Source of the DNA: a bacterium
Lineage (GTDB): Bacteria > Cyanobacteriota > Vampirovibrionia > Obscuribacterales > Obscuribacteraceae
NCBI GenBank assembly: GCA_030431355.1
Contig: JAUIJG010000094.1
Span: 1 to 14,273 of the forward strand
DNA length: 14,273 nt
Reading direction: 5' to 3'
Shown here: positions 7,894 to 14,273 of the stretch, piece after piece
How the letters are laid out: the number at the start of each line of letters is the position of its first letter
Position numbering within the stretch: the stretch's first letter is position 1
Notes under the pieces: model-generated
Told to the model about the DNA's origin: nothing
The model's input: only the letters and a program-made list of their open reading frames with translations
Database searches by the model: none
Program-made: the position numbers and the translations under genes

Positions 7894-9360
7894 ATGTTTA
7901 AAAGAAAGAAGCTAGCGGTTGTTTCATTGACAGTACTATGTGCATTTTCCTTCGGGGTGAGCAGTCCTGTTCAGGCAAAGAACAAAGCTGTAGAGTTTCT
8001 CAAGTACTTCAATCCGATTCCTGAAGATTCCTACAAAAACGAATCCCAGGATAGAGTGATAAAGAAAAAGAGATTCAAGTACGTTGAAGTTCCAGGCGCC
8101 TCACCGGTGATAAATCCGGAGATGGGATTCTATGCCACCATTCCCCTGGAAATGCAGAAAGATAGTGAAGCAGTCACCAAGCTCCTGGAAAGAAAAGATT
8201 TAAACGGAATATCCGTTCTTATTCCCTGGCAGCACCTGGAGCCCCAGGAATTCAAGTACAACTGGACCCAGCTGGACAACCTGATTGAACTTGCAAAGCA
8301 GAAGAACAAAAAAATCATCGTCAGAATTTCCACTTGTGGTCTTGACAATACCCTCAAATCAGATACTCCTGATTTTGTTTTTGATGCGGGCGCTAAATCC
8401 ATAGAGTTCTATGGGACCGACGGAGAACAGCATTTAATGCCGATCTTCTGGGACTCAACCTATCTGGCTAAATGGTCCAACTTTATCAATGCCATGGGTG
8501 ATAAGTACGACAAGAATAAGACAATCCACTCTGTCGGCATTACCGGTGGTGGCATACTTGGCTCCACAAAAGTAATTCCCAACTTCGTCACCTTGAGCAA
8601 AGTGAAAGATGATGAAAGCAAATCCGATGAAGAGAAAAAAGACTCGGAAGAGAAGAAAGAGGACGGAAAAGAAGAGAGCAAGGAAGAGAGTATTGATTCG
8701 TCAGTCAAAGTAAAAAGCGATGATTCGGACGACGCCGAAGAGACGGAGAATGCAGAGAATGTAGAGACCGTAGAGAACGAGGCGAAAGAGAGCAAAGTCG
8801 AAGCGGATAACTCCGAAGCGGATGACTCTAAAAAGTCCACTTCCGAGAAGGGTTCTGAAAAAACCAACGAAATAGAGCTGGATGACGACAAGGATGACGA
8901 CCCGGAATACGAAGTAGAAAGCGGTCCATCCAGAAAAAATTACAGCATGCTCTACAAAAAGCTCAAAAAAGAGTTTGGCATGAGTGAGCGCCAGCTGGTA
9001 GAACACTGGAAGTACGTGGCGGACATTTTCCCCAACGCCTTCAAAGAGACCCGTCTCAATTTCGACGCCAATCCCCCCATCAAAGGCGGCAAAGGCCAGA
9101 GCGGCCTCGATGAAATTTCAGACTATCTGATCTATAGATATGGTCAGAGAGTCTACATAACCCGGTTGAACGTCAAGAACGCCAAACATGGATTCAACGA
9201 ATATCGAGTCCTTTTGAAGTTCCACTACGACAGGCTTCGAGATCGCCCCCGATTTCAAACTGAAAGATATGGACAAATTATCGAAGATCGCCCTGGTGGA
9301 CGGCATCAGCTACATGGAACTGCCCATAGAATTGCTGAAATCAGAAGACGAGGAGGTTAA
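7894..9360 (+). CDS. Secreted glycoside-hydrolase-like TIM-barrel protein, 5' part of a frameshifted gene
   Basis: From ATG 7894, residues 1-28 form a signal peptide (FKRKK, hydrophobic core, PVQA|KNK). Residues 65-235 resemble the N-terminal half of a GH5/GH42-like or DUF4874/DUF4832-type barrel: NPEMGFYATIP, ISVLIPWQHLEP, YNWTQLDNLIELAKQKNKK (a strand-helix unit), then PIFWDSTYLAKWSNFI. The segment GITGGGILGS (215-224) occupies a position where related enzymes tend to carry the acid/base Glu, and none is present. An acidic low-complexity insert covers about 238-343. The barrel appears to resume with DEISDYLIYRYGQRVYITRLN. The last 35-45 residues (Arg-rich) are out of frame: the proper continuation lies in the next frame from about 9218. 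The gene is therefore a pseudogene, or the sequence has an error. The family is an estimate from motifs; a role on polysaccharide is inference. Confidence 0.65.
   Translation: MFKRKKLAVVSLTVLCAFSFGVSSPVQAKNKAVEFLKYFNPIPEDSYKNESQDRVIKKKRFKYVEVPGASPVINPEMGFYATIPLEMQKDSEAVTKLLERKDLNGISVLIPWQHLEPQEFKYNWTQLDNLIELAKQKNKKIIVRISTCGLDNTLKSDTPDFVFDAGAKSIEFYGTDGEQHLMPIFWDSTYLAKWSNFINAMGDKYDKNKTIHSVGITGGGILGSTKVIPNFVTLSKVKDDESKSDEEKKDSEEKKEDGKEESKEESIDSSVKVKSDDSDDAEETENAENVETVENEAKESKVEADNSEADDSKKSTSEKGSEKTNEIELDDDKDDDPEYEVESGPSRKNYSMLYKKLKKEFGMSERQLVEHWKYVADIFPNAFKETRLNFDANPPIKGGKGQSGLDEISDYLIYRYGQRVYITRLNVKNAKHGFNEYRVLLKFHYDRLRDRPRFQTERYGQIIEDRPGGRHQLHGTAHRIAEIRRRGG
8605..8920 (+). repeat. Acidic, lysine/serine-rich low-complexity insert in the barrel protein
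   Basis: About 105 codons dominated by Glu, Asp, Lys and Ser, with drifting short motifs such as DEEKKDSEEKK and EETENAENVETVEN. It interrupts two segments that both look like folded barrel and is likely disordered. The DNA is rich in GAA, GAG and AAA repeats, a likely source of expansion by slippage. Confidence 0.75.
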
Positions 9361-9814
9361 GACTGCCCTGGAGAAAATCTACTCCCACATGGGCTATCAA
9401 CTTGTCTCCAGAGAAGTCTCCCTACCAAGCGATGCCAAAGTAGGAGATCCTCTGAAGACCTCATTCACCTTTGTCAATCTCGGTTCGGCCACAGCCCTTA
9501 ATCCGAAAAGAGAGCTGGATAAAGACCGGGCCTCAAGCTACAAAATTCAGCTCGAATTCAGAAATGAAAAAGGCAAGCCTATCATGCGCTCCCTTCATAC
9601 ACCCGACATTCCCACCAACAAGTGGACCGCGGGCAAACCGATCATATGGGAAGAAGAGCTTAAAATGCCCGAGTTGAAACCCGGCAAATACGAGGTGTTC
9701 ATGTCGCTTATAGACACCGACACGAAGCACAAACTAAAATTCCTCAATGAAGTCAAAGAAGGCGAACTGAAAGCAGGTACAGACGCACCGGTTGGTTCAG
9801 TCGAGTTAAAATAA
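9269..9814 (+). pseudogene. 3' part of the frameshifted glycosidase-like gene (DUF4832-like beta-sandwich)
   Basis: This is the continuation of the preceding gene in the +2 frame. The frame is open from 9218, just after an in-frame TGA at 9215-9217; the ATG at 9269 has no convincing Shine-Dalgarno, so independent translation is unlikely. The part from about 9230 reads TGFEIAPDFKLKDMDK and ISYMELPIELL, which would complete the barrel. From GYQLVSREVSLPSDAK onward it resembles the C-terminal beta-sandwich of DUF4832-type proteins: alternating strands, a VNLGSA turn, and LKPGKYEVFMSLID. Joining the two frames gives a single protein of about 640 residues from ATG 7894. It ends 8 bases before the stop of the convergent hydrolase gene. 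I call it a broken-gene remnant, though a single sequencing error would make it one intact gene. Confidence 0.7.
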
Positions 9815-9838
9815 CTCATTCGTCAAATAGAATTTGAC
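9803..9838. terminator. Two adjacent hairpins between convergent genes
   Basis: GAGTTA (9803-9808) pairs with TAACTC (9812-9817), and GTCAAA (9822-9827) pairs with TTTGAC (9833-9838). Each is a 6-bp stem with a 3- or 5-base loop, and both stop codons lie within them. The second is followed on the + strand by TTTATAAAT, a poor T-run. A weak bidirectional terminator is plausible. Confidence 0.35.
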
Positions 9839-11199
9839 TTTATAAATCGAGCTATATCTTGCACAACCCGGGGGTCGACATTGCCCGAAACCCTGAAATA
9901 CTCTTGCGGAGTACTCTTTCCCTGACCATGGATAAAGAGGTGATTCAATTCAGGGTAAATTTTAAACTGGTATTGCGTGGAGTGACTCGGCTTGTTTCGT
10001 ACCGCCTCGCGCCAATTCACGAAGTCACCGGATGCGGTGACTTGATAGTCACGCCCGCCCTGAAGAAAAAGTACGGGTTTATCGATAGAGACTATCTCCT
10101 GTAGCGGTTTATATCTATTCAAATCCGCCCAATATCTGCTTGAAGCTCCCATATAAATTGCATTCTTGTCGCCTTCAGTAAGCGAGAGAACTTTAGCCGT
10201 CTCCCGCTTTATCCGCGGCAATTGAGCCCGAGCCGACCGATCTCCTGCCTGGGCCAGATACTCATATTGATCAGCAAGCTTCCGGGGAAGCGGAATATTT
10301 GAACCGGCAAGACTTATGAATCCCCTTACTGACGGGCAGGCTTTTGCAATTCTGGGGATGAGCATACCCCCCATGCTGTGCCCGAGGACAAAAATTTTAT
10401 CCGGATCGATATGGTGCTTGACCCCGCTCCCTTTAGAAAGGCAAGCAACCGCCTGAGCCACATCATCCAGGACCTCTTCTTTGACCGTCATCCGGAGAAT
10501 CTGGCTCTCATTGAGCTTATACTGCTTGGTTCTCTTTGTGTACCTCAAAACCGCAATCCCAGAAGAGGCCAGACCTCTTGCCAGATCCAAAAACGGCTTA
10601 TTCGAACCGACAGACTCATCCATATCCATGCTTCCCGACCCATGGACAAGCACAAGAGCGGGATAACGCGCCGGACTTTCCTTTTTGCCGGCTTCTTCTA
10701 TTCCAACTGGAATCGAAAGACGTCCCCATAGTTTCCACTGAGGCAACCCGAATTGCACAGGAACCTCCTTGTAGGCATCAGCCACCACATACGAAGGCGT
10801 AGAATAGCCTTTTTTATGCGGCAAGATGAAAAAGCCTGACACTTTGTCGCTCTTGCGGCTTACCACCACCTGTAGATCCAGATAATTCCTGGCGAACTTT
10901 CTCGGCAGAAAAACAAGCTTATAGTGGGAGAAATTTTCCTTTCTAGGAACTCCTGCCTCTTTCACTTCGCCGTTCTCCGCAATCACTCTATCGTATGCGG
11001 CTATAAGCTCAGCCACCCTGAGCCGACCGGAGACAATCGGATCAATCAATGCTTCCAAGCCGGCTCTATCACCTTTGGAGAGCGCATCAACAAACCGTTC
11101 CGCTATGGTGTCATATCGGCTATTGTCAACTTCTTCGGCATAGCCGGCCGCTGAAAGTCCAAATAAAAAAATGAAAGCGCTCAGAAGATATTTACTCAC
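9823..11199 (-). CDS. Exported alpha/beta hydrolase with N-terminal DUF3887-like domain
   Basis: A 458-residue serine hydrolase predicted to act outside the cytoplasm. The GTG start at 11199 is supported by GAGGGG 3 bases upstream and GGAGG 10 bases upstream. Residues 1-21 are a signal peptide (SKYLLSAFIFLFGLSAAGYA). Residues 28-130 resemble DUF3887 (RFVDALSKGDRAGLEALIDP), a cone-shaped fold often fused ahead of hydrolases. The alpha/beta hydrolase domain (about 150-458) has an oxyanion-hole segment VHGSGSMD (185-192), nucleophile elbow GHSMGG with Ser275, Asp384 in QGGRDYQV, and His420 in LNHLF, forming a complete catalytic triad. The combination resembles bacterial peptidase S9-like or esterase-like hydrolases; the substrate is unknown. 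It stands 8 bases from the convergent frameshifted gene's stop and begins 39 bases after the next upstream gene, so cotranscription is possible. Confidence 0.88.
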   Translation of the reverse strand: MSKYLLSAFIFLFGLSAAGYAEEVDNSRYDTIAERFVDALSKGDRAGLEALIDPIVSGRLRVAELIAAYDRVIAENGEVKEAGVPRKENFSHYKLVFLPRKFARNYLDLQVVVSRKSDKVSGFFILPHKKGYSTPSYVVADAYKEVPVQFGLPQWKLWGRLSIPVGIEEAGKKESPARYPALVLVHGSGSMDMDESVGSNKPFLDLARGLASSGIAVLRYTKRTKQYKLNESQILRMTVKEEVLDDVAQAVACLSKGSGVKHHIDPDKIFVLGHSMGGMLIPRIAKACPSVRGFISLAGSNIPLPRKLADQYEYLAQAGDRSARAQLPRIKRETAKVLSLTEGDKNAIYMGASSRYWADLNRYKPLQEIVSIDKPVLFLQGGRDYQVTASGDFVNWREAVRNKPSHSTQYQFKIYPELNHLFIHGQGKSTPQEYFRVSGNVDPRVVQDIARFIKSNSI

Positions 11200-11238
11200 T
11201 TACCCCTCGCCTCCACAAACAGAATCAAGAATGGAGAA

Positions 11239-12591
11239 CTACTTTAGCTTGCGCCAAAAGCTGGACTTGCGTCCATGATCTTCTTTCAGTAAAGTCCTGT
11301 ATTCCTTGTGATCACATATCTCTCTCCAATTTCTTACTTTCTTAGAGAGTAAATCCAATCTTCTGAAGTGGTCAACAGCCTTTCCATATTCCTTAGTTCT
11401 GGCTCTCTGAAGAGTGTAATCAATCAGCGCCCTGTATACTATAGTGGCACCCACAAAACGGTTATTGTCCTCTAGCTTTCTTGCAACTGGCAATAATTCA
11501 AAGAAGCCGAGTCCACCAACCTGACTTCTAAGCTTAATCAAGTACTCTTCTGCATCTAAATAATGTTCTGTCTCGACCAGGAACGCTAAATTCGCTGGAG
11601 AGAAACTTTTGGAGTTCAATATTGTTTCAACTTCCTCTTTCAGAAAGATGTCCCTGTCTTCTTTTGGAATAAACGCAAATAGCCTACTGAGTCCTTCAAC
11701 ACTTCGACGATTGCGAAACTCCTCTAGTAGAATTTGGTGTACCATCTCTGTTCTGCCCAGCTTACGATATAGTTCTAATCGCATCTCCTTCCCGTCTCTG
11801 AGATAAATACTGCTACCATCGATCGACTCAATAATCGAAAGAGCTTTGTCATATTCACCTATTGATTTATAAATTCGAGCGAGGTCCATCAAGGACGAAT
11901 CATCCGGTTTTCCAAAGCCTAACTGATGTGCCCTTTCATACAAATCCGGATCCTGAAGCTGAAAAGCTATCTTTTTAAGAGCACTCCAACGGTCATACTT
12001 GTCTAATTCCCTTTTAGCCTTTTGAGCAAGGTTTTCAACTTTTGCTGCCAGAGACCTGACGTCAGATTCGGACATATATTCGAACAGCCTTTCAAAAAGG
12101 CAGCTTCTTACTCCGTATCCATTTTCAGTATTGATCTTGAGAATTAAATCAGAGATCCAATCTTTGTCCTCGCATCTGGAAGCATGATGCCTGAATAATT
12201 TAGCAGCGCTACAGGTAAAAATCATACCTATGCTACCACCAGAGTCATCACACTTTTTGAAGATTTCACCGTCTGATTCGTAGAACAGGGCAAGAGCTTC
12301 AAGGCTGGACTTAGAGTCTGGATTATCCATATCTACATCTTGAAGAATAGACTCCAGCTTATGCTCAAACATACTAGTCTGTCGCCAAGAATAAAATTCA
12401 TCAGATCTTTTCAAAGCTGATAGCCGGTGCTTAAATCTCTGGAGATTTTCTTCGTCTGTAGAGAGCAATCGCTCAACTACGTTCTGAATCTCTTCATTGC
12501 CAACTGAAACCTTTAAGAGAACATCAGCCAATTGCTCCGGTCCAAGAGCTACTAGTTTCCGTCTTAGAATCTCTGTGTCTTTCCGGCCCAT
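11239..12591 (-). CDS. Helical TPR-like protein, DUF6880-like, function unknown
   Basis: A 450-residue protein with no signal peptide or membrane segment, so probably cytoplasmic. ATG 12591 is chosen because AAGAGGA sits 6 bases upstream; a TTG at 12615 would add eight residues. The N-terminal stretch LRRKLVALGPEQLADVLLKV and a later DDSGGSIGMIF resemble my memory of the DUF6880 family, which I cannot confirm here. The rest is almost entirely charged amphipathic helices. DLARIYKSIGEYDKALSIIE (around 245-265) looks like a TPR unit, and others are more degenerate. TPR-like repeats usually mediate protein contacts. By eye the gene is more AT-rich than the left half of the window and it borders an insertion sequence, hinting at accessory DNA. 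The IS sits about 107 bases upstream of its start and may have displaced the native promoter. The encoded role is unknown. Confidence 0.7.
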   Translation of the reverse strand: MGRKDTEILRRKLVALGPEQLADVLLKVSVGNEEIQNVVERLLSTDEENLQRFKHRLSALKRSDEFYSWRQTSMFEHKLESILQDVDMDNPDSKSSLEALALFYESDGEIFKKCDDSGGSIGMIFTCSAAKLFRHHASRCEDKDWISDLILKINTENGYGVRSCLFERLFEYMSESDVRSLAAKVENLAQKAKRELDKYDRWSALKKIAFQLQDPDLYERAHQLGFGKPDDSSLMDLARIYKSIGEYDKALSIIESIDGSSIYLRDGKEMRLELYRKLGRTEMVHQILLEEFRNRRSVEGLSRLFAFIPKEDRDIFLKEEVETILNSKSFSPANLAFLVETEHYLDAEEYLIKLRSQVGGLGFFELLPVARKLEDNNRFVGATIVYRALIDYTLQRARTKEYGKAVDHFRRLDLLSKKVRNWREICDHKEYRTLLKEDHGRKSSFWRKLK

Positions 12592-12597
12592 TGCTAT

Positions 12598-12604
12598 TCC
12601 TCTT
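12598..12604 (-). promoter_or_regulatory. Shine-Dalgarno of the DUF6880-like gene
   Basis: On the minus strand AAGAGGA lies 6 bases before ATG 12591, near-optimal spacing. It decides this start over TTG 12615, since the TTG lies upstream of the motif. Confidence 0.75.
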
Positions 12605-12689
12605 AAACCCGTCAATTATATTTCAAGGGAACAGTTCAGATTTGGTCGCTTTAGCTTTTGAACATAATTACCCTTTTGTTCACTAAACT

Positions 12690-12697
12690 CAAATTAG
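12690..12697 (+). repeat. Left target-site duplication of the IS (CAAATTAG)
   Basis: CAAATTAG here is identical to 14153-14160 and directly borders the left inverted repeat. Extending by one base on either side breaks the identity, so the duplication is exactly 8 bp, as usual for IS256-family elements (8-9 bp). Confidence 0.85.
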
Positions 12698-12722
12698 GGG
12701 AATGTCTCACTTATAGTTGAAA
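12698..12722 (+). repeat. IS256 terminal inverted repeat, transposase 3' side
   Basis: Begins GGGAATGTCTC and ends TAGTTGAAA. It is complementary to 14128-14152 at 17 of 25 positions; the mismatches cluster between the outer core and the inner 9-bp block. Confidence 0.8.
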
Positions 12723-12765
12723 TTGGTGATCATGGTCTTGGCATAAGTGTTTCAGGAGTATAGCA

Positions 12766-14049
12766 TTAAGCTGCTATGGTATCTTTGGTGGTGTCGCGAT
12801 AGTGATGGATTTTATTTTTTAAATCTTTAAGTTCACGATATCCTCTCACTCTTCTGAACCGCTTCTCTGCTTCAAGAAGAGTCGTGACAAGAGTTCTTTC
12901 AATGTGTTTGTAGTTCTTCCAGCGCTTAACATTTCTCTTGTATCGGCGTGCCATCGAGAACATTGATTCAATGCTGTTGGTGGTGGACAACATCCTTTTG
13001 AGGTCGCTACCGAGCCGGAGTTTGTGGACTGTGAGAGTTTCTTCCATTCCTTCCATCAAACTGCCGGCGGTTGGCTCACTAAGCTTCACGAGTTCGTCGA
13101 AAACCTTTTCCAGCGCTCGACGAGCTTCGGTGACATCATTCATGCCATATGCCGCAGAGAGCTTCTTGTCTATTCTGGTTTGGTGCTCTTTTGGCAGCTT
13201 GTCTTTTATGTTCCGGCGTTTGTGAATCTGGCACCGTTGAATTACTACGTCTGTTCCGAAGACTTTACGAATAGCCTTGGAGAGAGCTTTTGAGCCATCA
13301 ATCACAAACAAATAGTCTCCGTCCGGTGATAGCCCTCTCTCGATTAGCTCCTCAATCAATTCCGTGCAAACGGTATGATTTTCCGTTGCACCCTGCCGAA
13401 CCCCAAGCGGCACCTTCTTTCCCCAGACATCAATTCCTAATGCAACTATGTTCTCTGAGTTTTTGATACTGATCCCATCTATCATGATTACAACGAACTC
13501 TCGGTCATCAAGGCGTCTGTTGTAGAATTCTTCCATCGCCTGGGCTGTAACCTTTGTAGCTCGACGGCTTACTGCGCTTTTGCTTATTCCATGCCCCTCA
13601 ACGGCTTGCTCTACTGTGGCTGCATAGTCTCTCATCGACACACCGGCAAGCAGTTTTACCAACATGCTCTCGTTCATGGAATCTGGTTTCGAAAAAGCTT
13701 TGTAGGTCTCCAATTCCACTTCTTTCAGTTTACCGTTGACTTTCTCTTTCTTCATGAGCCTTGGGCGTGAGACAGTTTTCTTCTGTCCCTGGACATATAT
13801 CGCTCCATTCTGGCTTCCCCAGCGGTAGTGGTTTTTGTCCGGCCCACGCTCATATCGAGCTCCGGCCAGAGTCTTTGCCTCAGCTTCCATTACCTGTTGA
13901 ACCAGCAGCATACCGGTCTGGAACATGAGTTCCTCTAGTCCCATCTTTACGACCTGGTTCAAGTCTATTTCCTGCAGCTGTACTGACAGGGCTGCTCTTG
14001 TTTCCTCTGGCTTGACACGGAGCTGTTTGATGGTAGATGATTTCTTCAT
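12766..14049 (-). CDS. IS256-family (mutator-type) transposase
   Basis: DDE transposase that excises and reinserts its IS. The ATG at 14049 gives 427 residues, the normal size for the family, with AGAGAGGA at 14056-14063 spaced 6 bases away. The ATG at 14133 would lie almost inside the inverted repeat and has no such motif. The catalytic triad is complete: Asp191 in MIDGI, Asp251 in VIDGSKAL, and Glu361 in STTNSIESMFS. The family's C-x2-H motif is CQIH (Cys273, His276), followed by KRRN. The N-terminal half contains helical DNA-binding segments, including MRDYAATVEQAVEGHGISKS. No frameshift or internal stop is visible, so the enzyme is probably functional. The gene ends 44 bases inside the inner edge of the right-hand terminal repeat. 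Confidence 0.97.
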   Translation of the reverse strand: MKKSSTIKQLRVKPEETRAALSVQLQEIDLNQVVKMGLEELMFQTGMLLVQQVMEAEAKTLAGARYERGPDKNHYRWGSQNGAIYVQGQKKTVSRPRLMKKEKVNGKLKEVELETYKAFSKPDSMNESMLVKLLAGVSMRDYAATVEQAVEGHGISKSAVSRRATKVTAQAMEEFYNRRLDDREFVVIMIDGISIKNSENIVALGIDVWGKKVPLGVRQGATENHTVCTELIEELIERGLSPDGDYLFVIDGSKALSKAIRKVFGTDVVIQRCQIHKRRNIKDKLPKEHQTRIDKKLSAAYGMNDVTEARRALEKVFDELVKLSEPTAGSLMEGMEETLTVHKLRLGSDLKRMLSTTNSIESMFSMARRYKRNVKRWKNYKHIERTLVTTLLEAEKRFRRVRGYRELKDLKNKIHHYRDTTKDTIAA

Positions 14050-14055
14050 GGTTGG

Positions 14056-14063
14056 TCCTCTCT
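14056..14063 (-). promoter_or_regulatory. Shine-Dalgarno of the transposase gene
   Basis: AGAGAGGA on the minus strand, 6 bases before ATG 14049. It decides this start over the upstream ATG at 14133. Confidence 0.75.
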
Positions 14064-14127
14064 TTGTGGGTTTTAGTGTAGTAACCAAAACCATACCAGG
14101 CTTCGCCTGGAGAGGATCACCTATCTT

Positions 14128-14152
14128 TTTCAACTACGGTCGGGACAATTCC
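14128..14152 (-). repeat. IS256 terminal inverted repeat, transposase 5' side
   Basis: Read inward on the minus strand it begins GGAATTGTCCC and ends TAGTTGAAA, pairing with 12698-12722. Confidence 0.8.
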
Positions 14153-14160
14153 CAAATTAG
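14153..14160 (+). repeat. Right target-site duplication of the IS (CAAATTAG)
   Basis: Exact 8-bp copy of 12690-12697, directly abutting the inverted repeat. Confidence 0.85.
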
Positions 14161-14225
14161 CATCATGAGTGACCAATCCAATTCCATTTTGAAGGCTAAG
14201 AGACTGGCCTAAAAGAAAACAATGG

Positions 14226-14249
14226 TCTGTCCCCCTGTAGATAGACAGA
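14226..14249. repeat. Inverted repeat TCTGTC/GACAGA near the right edge
   Basis: TCTGTC (14226-14231) pairs with GACAGA (14244-14249) across 12 bases that include CCCCC, and is followed by AATTTTT. It could be a weak terminator for an off-window gene, or part of another mobile-element end. The sequence is cut off too soon to say. Confidence 0.3.
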
Positions 14250-14273
14250 AATTTTTCTACGATGCCTCCGGTG

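Larger units (their letters stand above)
12698..14152 (-). mobile_element. Complete IS256-family insertion sequence, 1455 bp
   Basis: The element contains one transposase gene read on the minus strand and no passenger gene. Its ends are imperfect 25-bp inverted repeats, 12698-12722 and 14128-14152. They match at 17 of 25 positions, including an exact inner block TAGTTGAAA (9 bp) and an outer TGTC core. The copies of CAAATTAG outside both ends show transposition with an 8-bp duplication. Intact ends, a full-length transposase and an identical target duplication point to a fairly recent, possibly still active insertion. I do not recognise a named IS. Confidence 0.9.

Noticed and set aside
8605..8920. 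Acidic repeat region as a tandem DNA repeat or CRISPR-like array
   Set aside because: The codon repeats are irregular in length and sequence, and there are no identical repeats with unique spacers.
14165..14212. Tiny + strand reading frame starting ATG 14165 (15 codons)
   Set aside because: No Shine-Dalgarno and no similarity I recognise; the length is what chance would give.

Overview
The window looks like chromosomal DNA of a Gram-negative type bacterium with mid-range G+C (by eye). Half of the genes encode proteins with export signals, several genes start at TTG or GTG, and neighbouring genes are packed tightly, often convergently. The exported protein with paired LE...FG...DR...LK repeats, the solitary long-tailed DnaK and the many secreted proteins remind me of the Melainabacteria/Obscuribacterales branch related to Cyanobacteria. 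That placement is a low-confidence inference, since no rRNA or other marker gene is present.

Left part (1-4299). The window opens inside a NarL/DegS-type sensor histidine kinase (+ strand, 5' end missing). It converges on a secreted matrixin-like zinc metalloprotease (-). Divergent from the protease is a glucosamine-6-phosphate deaminase (nagB, +), followed 10 bases after its stop by an exported cyclophilin-type peptidyl-prolyl isomerase (+). The isomerase converges, with overlapping stop codons, on a small exported repeat protein of unknown function (-).

Middle (4300-9822). dnaK (-) stands alone, with no grpE or dnaJ beside it. It has a bidirectional terminator behind it and a 525-base AT-rich upstream region holding a promoter-like TATAAT and a second, related box. 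Upstream is an UlaG/UPF0173-type metallo-beta-lactamase-fold hydrolase (-). Divergent from that is a secreted glycoside-hydrolase-like barrel gene (+). Its barrel contains a roughly 105-residue acidic low-complexity insert, and the gene is split by a frameshift near 9218-9250.

Right part (9823-14273). An exported DUF3887-alpha/beta hydrolase (-) is followed by a helical, TPR-like cytoplasmic protein resembling DUF6880 (-), then by a complete IS256-family insertion sequence. I can delimit the insertion sequence at both ends: imperfect 25-bp terminal inverted repeats and an exact 8-bp target duplication (CAAATTAG). The last 113 bases after the element contain no supported gene.

The genes do not form one pathway. 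The common theme is envelope and secreted functions (protease, isomerase, glycosidase-like protein, esterase-like hydrolase, repeat protein) beside housekeeping genes (nagB, dnaK). I see no CRISPR array, tRNA, rRNA, prophage or recognised defence system. The most noteworthy items are the frameshifted glycosidase-like gene with its acidic insert, the fully delimited IS256 element, and the two related promoter-like boxes upstream of dnaK.
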